The position numbers and the translations under genes are program-made. Below, piece after piece: positions 35,555 through 47,196 of a DNA stretch of 64,000 bases. A model generated the notes under the pieces. The model worked only from the letters and a program-made list of their open reading frames with translations. It was not told the DNA's origin and made no database searches. Origin of the DNA: Paramecium octaurelia (lineage: Eukaryota; Ciliophora; Oligohymenophorea; Peniculida; Parameciidae); assembly GCA_905182995.1 (NCBI GenBank), contig CAJJDP010000163.1, positions 62,001 to 126,000 on the forward strand. The letters run 5' to 3'. How positions within the stretch are numbered: position 1 is the first letter of the stretch; every line of letters begins with the position of its first letter.

Positions 35555-38500
35555 ATGGAACTAAAATCAAATTTTGGCACTACAAAAGGTTCTTTAGATT
35601 CCGAGAGGTCGATAATTGATAAAATGTAGACTGAATTAAAAGGGGTGTTCTTCCGAGTGATCTAGTTGATGTTAAAGGATGAGGAATAATCCATTCCTTT
35701 TACTTGCATTGGAATATTGTTGCAATACATGCAGATCACTTATATTATATTTAATAGGTAGATTTGGAAAGTTTGGCAGAATGAGATTCTATCTAAGCAG
35801 CTGAATAAAATCTTTGGGTAAGGACTTTTCTTAAATTAGATATGTACTGTTGACGCCATATTTTGAAATGATAAGTTTTTCTGGATTTGCAGCTATGATG
35901 TATGTATGTTTGGGCCTCGTTTTGTTCGCGTTAATGCTCATCTTCTTATTAAGCTACAGTATCAACAAATCCAAGAGTTCATTCACTTGGCCGATAATGC
36001 TTCTAAGGTTTTTGATAAGCATATTTCTCCAAGCCTTGTACATGCCAATCATAGATTTACTTTTGTCTATGTTGGCATGTCAGTCCGATCAAAATGGTAT
36101 ACTCAGACATCAACTCTTCGATGTTCAATGTTGGTCCAATATTCACATAGTCCATGCGATCGTGGCCATCTTCGGAACGATATTATTTTTTGTACTCTGC
36201 ATAATATTCTCCCTATTATACTACGAATCAAGGTACCAGCCACATGAGGCCAGTTCAAAATTGACAGGCAGAGCCAATGCAGTTTTTTTGACATACGAAT
36301 TGATAATGGTTATTTGTTACACATTTATGAATGGTAAGAATTATGATTATTTGATGATATTAATTATGATGGTTGGAAGTTTCACTATTTTTTGGAAAAT
36401 TCATGTTGAATCTCCATTCAATAATATGTATGTTCAAAAGGCTTGGTCAATGTTGGTGGCAATGAATATGTGGGGTGCAACTTTATTATGTTTTGCTAAA
36501 TTTTTAGAAGGAGTTCTCTTTTTTGGCACAGTCTACGCTTGGTTGGCAGGTCTGCCATTAATGCTGATTGCTATAATAAGAAGTGAAAAAATGCATTATG
36601 ATCTACTTCTACTGAATCTAAACAAAGTCTAAGATCCAGATTAAGTACTTCATCTAACAAACCATCTTTTGAAATTGTTTTACAAGAGTCAGCAAAATCA
36701 AAATTGCTCGTTGTTGTTAGATGGATTTCTGGAAATACACAAAGCAACATGCACAAGGGAAGATTGTTATCTAAAATAAAAGAAATTAAACAATTCTAGA
36801 TAATAAAAACCCTTGTTTAAAGAAGGAACTGTGACAGAGAGAGACGTGGACTTGCTTATGGTGATGGGCTAAATCTATTTTAATCAAATCAAGAAGTTTC
36901 CAAATGAAATCAGTCTTCGTATCAGATATTCGTTTTTCTTACTTGATAATTTGAGATAAAGGTAACAAGCATTAAATGAACTAATACAAGCAGAAACTTT
37001 ATGTCCTAGTCTAGATAATGAATTTATTATCTTCAGATACAAAAGAGTGATTGAGGATGAAATGAATACAGCATAGAATGAAAATATGGGTAATTTGGAT
37101 GTAGCAACAGAATTAGCATTTTAGAATCATATGAGATCATTTTAGAATAAAATTGAAAGAGCCACACTTATGCATATGGACTTCTGGTCCTAATTATAAG
37201 AAGATTCTCCTGATTTGGGTAAAATGAATGACATTGGAGCGAAGATTAATTTAGCAATCACTTAAGTCGAAGAGCTTTGGAATAAGATGCAGAAGATGAC
37301 TCAGAATCTGCCTAAAGCTATGAGGTTATATGGAAAATTCATTATTGAAGTATTACAAGATAAAGATTATGGAGAAGAATTATTAGATAGATCTAGACAT
37401 CTGTAGACTCAGAATAACAAAATGAAGAATAAATAAACAATATCCCTGATCAGTAGTGAGGATATTGGATATGAGTCATAGCCTACTCTATTGGTGTCTA
37501 CAGCTCAAGAGAAATTTGCATAGATCACAAATTTGAATTTGGCATGTTGCAATTTGTTCGGTTATAATAAGTCAGAGATGATCAATCGAAAGATCAACAT
37601 ATTTATGCCAAACTTGTATTCGAAATTCCATGATGCTCATGTAGAGAACTTCCTATCATCCAACGATAATAGAAATATTAATAAAGAGAGATTAGTGTAT
37701 ATAAAGATGAAATCCAATTATATTATGCCCTGCTACATTTACTTGAAAGTGATTCAATCCATAGATGATAACGTCTAATTGGCAGCTTAATTCAGAATTC
37801 CTAAATCTTTCAAACCTTCGTGCTATTTAATATTGGATAGCGAAGAAGTCATCGATTCAATTTCATCGTCTTGCATTCCTTTACTGAACATTGATTCTAA
37901 GTTAATTTCTCATAAAAAAACACCGATTACTGAGATATTACCAAATTACATGCAATAGAAATAATTGTTCTTATCCAAAGTGGGAGGTCCAATCGTTTTC
38001 AATCCTGCCACTCAATCGGGTGTTAGCAATAGTCAATTGGCTTCTCAAGAATTAGATGATCAAGACAAGAAAGACGACAATATTCAGTTTTAATGTTACA
38101 CTTACGAGGTAATGAATGAAAACCAAGACTAAGTTGTTGGATACATTGTTAAATTAGAGTAATAGGGAACGGAAGTCAGTATGAACTTGGAAGTCAACAA
38201 TTTATAATAGAAAGTCCTTAGTAATAGTATGCAATTTAAGTACAATCCTTCTAAAGCTCTGTATTTAGGAGAGTATGTTGCTGAATCAAATTCACAAAGA
38301 GTTGATTAAACAATTCTGTGGGACTAGAATGATCAATCCTCGATGATATCTTCAGTTTAAGGAGGCGTTGAAATTCTTAAGTCTTAGGTTAAGACAGAAA
38401 AATCAGATGAGCAAAACGTGTAATAGCAAGTTAAAATCAATTATGCAGAGGGAATCAAGACTCTGAGGTTATTTGAGAATAGAGTGCAAGACATAGATGA

Positions 38501-40534
38501 TCGAGAAGAAATGATGTCAGAAGAAGATGATCAGTAAGGAAAGAGTGTTTTCCAAAGACAATAAGATGTGGACAATGAGTAAGAAGGTTAACCACAGGAT
38601 TTCAATAATGTATTTAGATCAAGAAAGAATTTATCACTTGTAGTCAACAGTCAAGTTACCCCTCCTGTTGTTACCAAGTTAAGTTGGACTGCCAACATTT
38701 TAATACTCGTATTGGTAGCATTGAGTTTTGCAGATTTCTTCGTTTGTCAAGCACAATATGATGAAATATTTAATACAATCTTATTGGTAGAGGATACCAA
38801 TTTAAGAACTGCTGAATTGCATACTATTTTATCAACAACTCAAAATTTGCAGATGTTGAATTTGAATATTTGGAGGTTGAATACAAGTGCAGATATTACT
38901 GCATATGAATAGTAAGAGAAATCTAAACTTAATAAATCTATATAGTAGGTTTCTTAGTTAAATAAAAATTTGATGTTGTCTGACATCTTTATCAGTGATG
39001 AATTATCTGAATTGTAGAGTGAGGATGTAGTCAAAATGAAATTTGGAGATGAGTATCAAAGTTATGACATTATGGAAGCTACTCAATAAATTGTGAGTAA
39101 AGCTTTAAATGTACGAGATAAGTAATTAAGTAAAATTGTATTTGAGGATGATGATGTTGGGTTTATCATCTACAATCTCCTCAATGATCTCGTATTCTAA
39201 TTAAGAAATTCAAGTAACTTATACGCAATGGGTTTGACTAATAAAACAACTGAGAAGAAAGAGACATTTTTAATTATTTTAGGTGTATCAGCAGGAGCCT
39301 TGGGTTTGGGGCTGTTGCTCTTGACTGTCATAACGCTGTCTGTCAATAAAACGCAGGAAGAAATATTGTCGATGTTTTTAGATATTCCAGACAAGACAGT
39401 CAAATATTTGTATAATAAGAGTGAGAATTTCATTTCTAATCTCCAAATAGGAGAGGAGGAGGAAGTATTATCAGAGTTAGAGGAACTGGAAAAGGAGGAA
39501 TAAGAGGAACTTAATAGAACATTAAAGAGTAAAAGGAAGAAGAAGAAGTTTAAAAATACTAATAAAGATTAGCGCAATTACATTTTCGCATTCTTTTTAA
39601 TCATTTTGATTTTGTAGGCCTATTTTATATTCAACTATTTTATGTCGGACACTCTTCTGAGCAATTTGGCTTAATTGGTGCCTGAAATTAATGCTACTTG
39701 TAGAGCAGAAGGCTTTTATCGATTTGTTGATAATGCAGAAAGATCACTCTATGTTAATAGGAACATGACAATTTTGAATGAGGACTCATATACGATTGTA
39801 AAGGCTAACATTGATAAGTTGTATGCATTGGATTCCTCAATTCATTAGGAACATTCATTGAATGTGGATATCACCAATTAGATATATTCAGATGCATTCA
39901 AACAAATGTTTATGCTTCAACCATGCACAGTGCTATCTTAAGACATGAATGAGATGTCAGAGACTGATTGTTAGACATTTGCTGATGGCGCTATGTATTA
40001 AGGAATGGCAGTTGGAGTGGCACGATATTTTGAGAATATTAGATACATAATGACAATTTATGATCAATTTTGGAATAATTCTAAAGCCAATTTTACAACG
40101 ATTGCTAGAGGTTTCACCACATTTAAAAACATTACTTAAGACTCTGATAATATAACCAATAACATTCTGAATCTAAACAACTTTAATTAATCGACGGAAT
40201 CAAGAGTGATTTAGGAAACTTACAATAGGGGTAATTATATATGTGATTACTAATTTTAGGAACATTTAGGTATTTAATGTCGTAAATGCAAGCAGGCATC
40301 AACAATGACATTGAGAGTGCCAAAACTCAAAGATTGGCATTATTCATTGTATTTGAGGTCTTGCTTTTTATTATTTACTTCATTTTATGGTTACCATTAG
40401 TATTGAAGATGACAAGAGATATTTGGAGAACAAGGTCAATGATAATGATGATCCCATTGAGGGTGATACAAAGAATTAGATCAATTAAGCAGTTTATCAA
40501 GGAATTTTTACATGCGAAGGATCTTGATTCTTGA
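35555..40534 (+). CDS. multi-span membrane protein with PAS domain, TmcB/TmcC-like (copy B)
   Basis: Tandem paralogue of the gene at 29599 with the same start (MELKSNFG), same domain order and about 1,642 residues. Introns: 35818-35839 (22 nt, at the position of the intron in copy A) and 40231-40259 (29 nt), which has no counterpart in copy A, where the codons run through. The PAS-like region reads NLACCNLFGYNKSEM near residue 640. Membrane segments match those of copy A; the two differ most in the acidic linker and the extracellular loops. It ends FLHAKDLDS. The pair arose by duplication and has diverged, except for near-identical tracts around 37061-37210 and 37321-37384. Function unknown. 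Confidence 0.8.
37061..37210 (+). repeat. near-identical tract shared with copy A
   Basis: Counterpart of 31091-31240; four differences in 150 bases by eye. Identity drops on both sides, so it is not explained by overall gene similarity. Confidence 0.7.
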
Positions 40535-40584
40535 TATAATTATCTATATATGTATGCTGATTTTATAAATTAACAGAAAAAAAA

Positions 40585-42390
40585 ATGGATCAAAAATAGA
40601 AGATGCAACACCTTATGAACAATTTCATGAAGAAGGAATAAACAAAGCAAAGTCAGGTGACGATTAAGTTGTATGTGAATAATGAGTTTTCATAATAAAT
40701 TTAATATCCCACTTGCAATTAGACCGCCACTCAATTGGTTGGTTACTTGCGAAACTTGCTTAATCAGACTTAGATTGTAGGGTTTCAGAGCTTGGAAAGT
40801 AATATTCATCTAGATTACTACTTAACAACAAATAAGGATTTGGGAGTATTGAGTAATCAAACTCTCTCTTTAAAGCCTTTGTATGGGATATATCAGAATG
40901 CGATCAACTTGGATTCCTTTTATTTTTTGTAATGCATAGGGATAGGTGGATTCAGCAGAGTCTATTTGGTTAGATATAAGTTTAACGGCTAATTTATGGC
41001 ATTGAAGATGATTTCAAAATCATTCATTGAGTAAAATGACAAATTTCAGATTGTTCAGAATGAAAGAGATATTATGGTGCATCTGGCCAACAATAATAAT
41101 TCGCATCCAAATCTTTGTAAATTGTTGTGCTCCTTTGAAACCAAAAATTGGGTATGTTTTGCAATGGAATACTGTCCTGGCGGTGAATTGTTCTAACAAT
41201 TGAAGAGAGTGAAGAGGATGGATGAATAATAGGCAAAATTCTATTTTAGTCAAGTGTGTATGGCAATCCATCACTTACATGAAAACAAGGTCATTTACAG
41301 AGATATCAAGCCTGAGAATATCCTTATAGATGCAGAAGGACACATTAAATTGGCTGATTTCGGATTGGCCAAACCCAATGTCGAAGATGACAAATTGGCA
41401 TACTCCTTTTGTGGTTCTCCAGAATACATGGCTCCAGAGATGCTGTTGAAATTGGGACACAATTATTAGATTGATCATTATTGTCTAGGAGCACTCCTAT
41501 ACGAACTATTGACAGGGTTGCCTCCCTATTATTCTAACAATCCAGAACAAATATACTAGAATATTTTGTAGCATGATCTCCCTTTGCCAAATAAGAATAT
41601 AAGTGCTGAGGCCAGAGATTTAATATCTAAGTTGTTGTAGAAAGACATGCAATATAGATTGGGAAGAAATTACGGAATCTACGAAGTATTGAAACACCCT
41701 TGGTTATAAGAATTCAATTTATATAAATTGATTAATAGATCTTATGATCCTCCATTCAAACCAGATCTATTTAAAATGAACTTTGATCAAAAGGAAATAG
41801 TTAGTGGAGAAAATCAGTTTTAGAAGGAATTATAAAAGTCAATCAATTCTGAAGCAGAAAGCATTTTTAGTCCTTTCTTCCACAATTTCTATTATTCATC
41901 ATTTTCTTGCAAATAACCTTAAAGGTCCTCCTCAATTACCCAAATAAATATCTCGAATGCTGACGACAAATTCACTAATATATTACTGAGTACAACTAAA
42001 TCTAAACATGCTTCTTAGGCTCATTCATCGTCTAGTCAATCTTAATTGAAGAAGAAGAAAGTCACATAGAACGATGTTGAGAATAAAGAGAACTTAGTCA
42101 AGAATAACACTTAGATGATGTTGAAAGCTGGGGCTAAACACAAGAAAAATAATTAAAGTATGCCCGATAACGTTTTGAATGTTCAACAAAATGAATTGAG
42201 ATCATATTCATCTTAAAAAGTAAATGAACAATTACAAAAACTTGCAAATACTTATTAAACCAATCAATTGAAATCGCCTTCAATTGAAAATGATGAATAA
42301 AAGTAATAAAAATTATTATTTGGTGAAAATAAATAGCTTAATAAAAATTAGTCTAATTAATGTTCTCTTATCAGATATTTTAAATAATGA
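40585..42390 (+). CDS. AGC-type Ser/Thr protein kinase
   Basis: A single uninterrupted frame of 601 residues, unusual here because most genes of this size carry introns. An N-terminal region of about 105 residues contains a small beta-rich segment ([18 protein letters not shown]) that may be a ubiquitin-like or similar fold. The kinase starts at [11 protein letters not shown], with the lysine in [28 protein letters not shown], and [13 protein letters not shown], typical of the AGC group. After the lobe an AGC tail motif is visible ([16 protein letters not shown]). The last 170 residues are Ser/Gln/Lys-rich and probably disordered. No cyclic nucleotide, PH or C2 domain is evident. Substrate unknown. 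Ends 25 bases from the stop of the convergent GTPase gene. Confidence 0.88.
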
Positions 42391-42415
42391 ATTTATTCAC
42401 AACATATCAATAATT

Positions 42416-43741
42416 TCAATCCTATAAAAATTTTGAGAATTTAACATTTAAAAGTTGTCTCCTCTCTCTTTCCTCCTTTCTCCACAAAGTCTCATCTAAT
42501 TAAGCGTGCTCAGTTCTATCCTCCTTCTCTGCATCAAACTCTATTTATTTGTCACCCTACTTAATTGTTACTTGTAATTTCACCTAGAACAACCTCTTAT
42601 AGATGTCTGCCATAACTATTTCAATCTCATTCTTAACCTACTTAATAGCCCTACCCTCCTCTCCAATAACAATCCTCGCTTATGATGAAGTTTAAACATT
42701 GATTTAGACTTCAATTTTAGCTGACTCCTTGTTAGTGACTCTGAACTCTTTCACATATATGCCAATAATGAATGGGATTTCATTATAGAATCTTTTAAAT
42801 ATTGCTTATCTCACTATTTATTCCAATTAATCCATTGGGGTAAATAGATGTTTCTGATTTTCGTTGTATTTCCATCTACATTAAAAGCTCTGAGAATACA
42901 GATATTATTTCAATTCCTCCATTCCATACCCAGTTAAAGAGGATATATAAAATGTCTAATCATACTTTCCTAGATCTTCCATCTCAGTTTACAACCACTT
43001 CAACTTCTTCTTATTAAAACATAAATCCATCTTATTAAAAACAAGTATTTTAGGAATTGGTTTTTCCTCTGACAATTTGAAATCATCCTCATTTCTAAAG
43101 TAACTTCTTAATTGTTCTTAATCTACTCTAATTTTGTTTAATCTTGACATGACATTCTTCATGCTAATATCTAAAGTCTTTATTGCATCAATTAGAACGA
43201 TCACCATATTGGTGTCTTCGATAGCATCCCACGCCTTTGTCACGAAATGCTTTGAGAATTTGTAACGCTTGGTCACTCCTGGAGTATCCACAAGCTCTAT
43301 CTGAACACCACTTTTGACATCTGTGTGCACTCCTCTGATTTCTGAGACTGTGGTATTACTCTTGTTTGATACAGCACTTATTGGCTCACCTATCATCTGA
43401 TTCAGAAATGTGGATTTCCCTGAATTGGGAGGTCCAATGATGGACACAGCCAAGAATTTCTATTCTTCAATGGCAACAGATGGTTTTTGTGCTAATGGTT
43501 TCAATAGTATTTTATTGGAGACCTTTGTTCCCAAATCAGTGGTTTTAATAGCTTGTTCGTTGATAGTGTAGAGAGTGGCTGGTGTTTCATAATCTTCCAA
43601 TAGAAATCGCTCTGGTTTTGTTGGGGACAGAATGTCAATTTTTTTAGTCAATGGATTAGATGGGTGCTGATATGGTCTTAGTGTTTTTGCATCTATTTTT
43701 TTAGGAGGAGCATACTTTCTCAGTTTCTACAAATTAGACAT
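42416..43741 (-). CDS. Era-like GTPase with KH domain
   Basis: Intronless frame from ATG at 43741 to TGA at 42418-42416, about 441 residues. GTPase motifs in order: G1 GPPNSGKST, G2 around TTVSEIRG, G3 DTPGV, G4 NKMD, and a G5-like ISSLTG. After the G domain a KH-type RNA-binding fold is visible with its GxxG loop in IVIGEEGRAIK. This is the Era architecture; Era binds the 3' end of small-subunit rRNA during ribosome maturation. An N-terminal extension of about 110 basic and Pro-containing residues before G1 could be an organelle-targeting region, so a mitochondrial ERAL1 role is likely but inferred. Confidence 0.9.
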
Positions 43742-43810
43742 GCAATAACCACAAATTTTGAACATTATATTATATTTGAAAAACAAAATAGAAAAATTAT
43801 ATAAAAAACT

Positions 43811-44439
43811 TCAATGAATTTTATTTCTTTTGAGGACTTTAATTAATTTGGGTTTTTCAACGCTTCTCTCTGTTTTTAATTTCATCTAATACAAATCTAA
43901 GATATTATCCTTTTTGGGCTAGCTCTTTGTGCTCGTATTGAGTGTGCTTCGATAGGAGTTTTGGGTTTAAATGTTAGAATCTTCATTTTTTGGAATAACT
44001 AATTTTCTATTTTAGAGCTGCTAATATGTTAACTTCATTTAATTTATTTTCTAGTTGGTTTTGAATGAACTTGATAAACTGGAACCTTATGGTTTAGGTT
44101 TACTTAACAGTTTATGAATTTACTATAACAGATAACAATATTGGGTAGTACCTACTGCAATTAATAGCTAATGGAGAAGGGTTTTAAGACGTTGTTCAAA
44201 TTAACAGTATTGGATAGTTTCATTTTTAAATCTCCTGCCGACTTAATTATCTTCAATTGCTTCTTCACTATGAAAGATGAGAAACTGAATTATATACCAT
44301 CCTAAGATTTGGATCCATAAAACTATTTGCTAAGTGACTTGAAATAGTCGTCATCGTTTTCTTTGAAGACTCTAGATTCCACAAGTTGAGATTCATCATT
44401 CTCAACCATGAAACTAAGAAACTATTCATCATTTTTCAT
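43811..44439 (-). CDS. hypothetical protein
   Basis: ATG at 44439, one 29-nt intron at 44123-44151, stop at 43813-43811, about 199 residues. The N-terminal half is acidic (MKNDEQFLSFMVENDESQ), the C-terminal half basic and Ser/Asn-rich (LIKVLKRNKIH at the end). No domain recognised. It sits 69 bases upstream of the Era-like gene on the same strand, and head-to-head with the next gene with 35 bases between the ATGs. Confidence 0.65.
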
Positions 44440-44474
44440 TTTTTTATATTTTTATTTAATAATTGGGCTTGTTA
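44440..44474. promoter_or_regulatory. 35-bp bidirectional intergenic spacer
   Basis: Lies between divergent ATGs at 44439 (minus) and 44475 (plus). AT-rich. If the plus-strand gene is real, both transcripts must start within or very near these bases. No motif recognised. Confidence 0.3.
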
Positions 44475-44944
44475 ATGTAGAAACTATAGTTAGAAATCAC
44501 TAAGTAATCTTAATAGGAGAGTATTTTACAGTTTTAAAGAGTTGGAAGATATGCTAGAAGAATAACTAAGAGGAACATAAGGAAATTATATTACAGATAA
44601 TTAAAATTGGATAAAAATATAAGAAGTATGATATTAAGAATCTAAAAATATAATTAAAAGAAGCAATCATTAATGGAGATTTGTAATTTTCTTAAATAAA
44701 ATACATTTTAAGAATAATACCAAAAATTTAAGTGGGATCATTATCATTCAATCAGAGTCAGAAATATCTGAATCTTAAATAGGAATAGTAAAATTAAGCA
44801 ATTGCCAACTACTTTGGTTGTTTTTTCTCCAAGTTAGTTCTAAAATTGAAAATTATTAGATCAAGAATGAAATCTTAAAGATAACCATCTAAAATCTTTT
44901 AGTAACTCACTGAGATAAATAAAAGCCTTAAGGCAGAAAATTGA
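44475..44944 (+). CDS. small basic hypothetical protein
   Basis: ATG at 44475, one 26-nt intron at 44757-44782, stop TGA at 44942-44944, about 147 residues. It is strongly basic and helical (RVGRYARRITKRNIRKLYY) and contains KFKWDHYHSIR. In a mammal-sized view it could resemble a small organellar ribosomal or nucleic-acid-binding protein, but I see no diagnostic motif and do not assign one. The stretch of basic residues and the restoring intron argue that it is coding. Confidence 0.5.
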
Positions 44945-45121
44945 TGGTTCGCAAAAGATGTAAAATGATTGAAAAGCACACTATTTTAATAAATCGACCC
45001 AATTGACTTTAGTATAAGTAGTTTACCAATAATTACAATAAGTAATTTTATGAAAATAATGATTATGATAATAATTTGAACATTAATAAATCAAATAAAT
45101 TCTCTATTTTATTATCAAAAA

Positions 45122-45497
45122 ATGAATAGTTCTTTCATTCATTAATTTGATTATTCACGCTTGGTTAAAACATTCAAAAAAATTATATATCATACTAATC
45201 CTAAATTGAAATTCAATATAATGAAAATTGACATATCAAAAAGTCAACTGAACTTAAGAATTGGATTATATAACCAAGTATTGAATAAATAAATTTGTGA
45301 TTGATTTAATTTTTAAAATTAAATAAGTAGACCAAATTATAAAAACAATAGACATTTAAGATCTACATTAAGTTAATAAGTTAAGAATATTAATAAAAGT
45401 TTAAGAGGGACTTCTCGAAAGTAAGATCTCAATTTAAATCATTGATTTATTGTATAGCATATTTGAAAAATTAAATTACATTAACAACCAAGAATGA
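45122..45497 (+). CDS. possible small hypothetical protein
   Basis: ATG at 45122, one 31-nt intron at 45297-45327, stop TGA at 45495-45497, about 114 residues. The product is helical with regular hydrophobic spacing (FIHQFDYSRLVKTFKKI, LLESKISIQIIDLLYSIF). No family recognised. A 36-codon frame starting at 45494 overlaps the stop as ATGA; alternatively a 41-nt intron (45452-45492) would join the two into one longer protein. Composition is close to that of AT-rich non-coding DNA, so confidence is limited. Confidence 0.4.
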
Positions 45498-45620
45498 CAA
45501 CAGAATAGAAATTCGATAAGTTTGTAAACATTAGAGCTATCAATTTTATCGAAACTTAACTTAGTGAATTTTTGAAATGTTTATAAACTACTGATTCATT
45601 ATGATAATTTCATAATTCGT

Positions 45621-46166
45621 TCATTTAAAAAAGAGTTACTAATACTTATTAGCCTTTTTAAAAGGTCTATATTCATATTAATCTGCCATATTATCATTAA
45701 TGCCGAATGGTCGATTACTTAATTTAATTTATGAAACTAATGTACTTTAGGTACTTTTTTAGTGTTCAGTCTTTTATTGCTAACTGATTGCAGATTGGGG
45801 TTTCATAGAAAATTCTCTAAAGTTGTAAGATTTGAAAGACTATACAAAGGAAGGATTGAGTTTAGGTTTCCTTTTGATTCTTGTTGAAGAAGATTCATCG
45901 GGATTAATATTGCATTCACTTGATTCCAGATATTTGGACTTTAAAGAACTTGATCTACTTGATGGTTTACGAGTAGAGGAAAACCTGGAGAGTTTCTCAG
46001 TTGAATCAGCAGGAGATTTGATTTTATTGATTGACTTTTCAGTGTTTTCAGCAAAGCGATTAATTCTCCTATCTGTTCTGATTTCATGTTCTTGATAGGT
46101 GTAATCACATGATACATAATTGATGTAGCATTAGCATTGACACTTACCAATATTGATTGTTCCCAT
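45621..46166 (-). CDS. Ser/Arg-rich hypothetical protein
   Basis: Intronless frame from ATG at 46166 to TGA at 45623-45621, 181 residues. N-terminus Cys-rich (KCQCQCYINYVSCDY), middle Ser/Arg/Lys-rich (FSSTRKPSSRSSSLKSKY), then a PSFVQSFKSYNFREFSM segment and a compact end NRPFGINDNMADQYEYRPF. Short aromatic/Pro motifs of this kind occur in ciliary proteins, but no family can be named. The plus-strand frame over 45605-45787 is antisense shadow of this gene. Confidence 0.65.
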
Positions 46167-46244
46167 ATTCTTAATTTAATTTAATAATTGAGTTAATTAT
46201 ATAGAATCGATTGATAGGTTGGATTGATGATGTAAATAATGAAA

Positions 46245-47038
46245 TCAATTTCCTATAAAATAACCTGCGACTAAGGCAATTAAAACAGCCACAAATAGTT
46301 AAGAGAGAGTCAGATTACTCTTATCTAAGAAATAGTGATATTTGAATTACCCTTTCTTAATTATGCTTATTAGGTTTCAGCTTCAATTTTCTTTCTGAAT
46401 TCAAGATATTCTTGTTACTATATTATTAGATTGTATATATATTTACAAGCTTTTCAAATTGGTCTTAATATTGTTTAATTTGCTCATCCTTTTCTGATTT
46501 TGGTTCGATAACAGACTTGAACATTTTGGATTCTTATTATTGCGAATTGCTAGCATTGGAATCAAGTATTTTGGAATCAGGAGCTGACTGAAATGAATAA
46601 GCATCTTGTTGAGCATTCTATTATTTTATTCTGCTTTTAATTTATTAGGATTAAATAGTTGATTGATCTCTGTTTTTCCAAAATTAAGTCAGATCTAAGC
46701 AATATTAGACATTATATCAAGTACCTTGATCAGGAAAGTCAATAAAGCAAGCATTAACTTAAAATTTTGGATCAAATTTTGCGTCAGTCTTTATGGGTTG
46801 ACTTGTAGATATCTCAATAACTTGGGACTAATTGATATTGATAACACCAACGCTTGGTTTTACTTGAAACAAGGTAGGCGTTGTTGTTTTTATCTATTTT
46901 ATTTGAAATTAATGATACTTTGAATGCGACATCTTGTTATGTCAAATTTTTAAGGGATAATTGAGCGTGTGCTAATTTGTTTTCTTCAGCCTCAAATTCT
47001 AAAAATTGTTTAGGTTCGATTTCGATTAGCCCTTGCAT
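46245..47038 (-). CDS. VAMP-associated protein (VAP), MSP domain plus tail anchor
   Basis: Four introns (46894-46918, 46695-46724, 46418-46446, 46325-46350; 25-30 nt) give about 227 residues. The MSP domain covers residues ~1-125: LIEIEPKQFLEFEAEEN, LSLKNLTQQDVAFKIKTTTP, FQVKPSVGVI and the final strand VNACFIDFPDQ. A coiled-coil linker follows, then a C-terminal hydrophobic segment LFVAVLIALVAGYFIG, two residues from the end, as in tail-anchored VAPs. VAPs sit in the ER membrane and tether lipid-transfer proteins at contact sites through FFAT motifs. Each intron removal restores the frame and the known fold order, so the model is firm. Confidence 0.88.
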
Positions 47039-47196
47039 AGAGTTAAGAAATTAATTTAAATATTCGATATTAAATTATTTGGTTGTTCATAATTATTCTC
47101 TCAAAAAGATGGGAGGATAAAGAAATTCCATCTATTTTGCGTTATATATTAGATAAATAAACAAGTGAATATTTTTCAATAAATATATTAATATAA
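47039..47196. promoter_or_regulatory. 158-bp divergent intergenic region
   Basis: Lies between the VAP start (47038, minus) and the protease start (47197, plus), so it should hold promoters for both. AT-rich; no motif I can name. Confidence 0.4.

Noticed and set aside
35906..36294. Overlapping frames on both strands inside the second PAS-membrane gene
   Set aside because: They overlap a region where paralogues A and B conserve the membrane protein; shadows created by the absence of TGA.
45494..45787. Plus-strand frame with an internal TGA at 45602-45604, considered as a selenocysteine codon or pseudogene
   Set aside because: The part after the TGA is antisense to a good minus-strand gene (45621-46166), so the apparent continuation is a shadow. 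Only a 36-codon piece before the TGA remains, too little to call.
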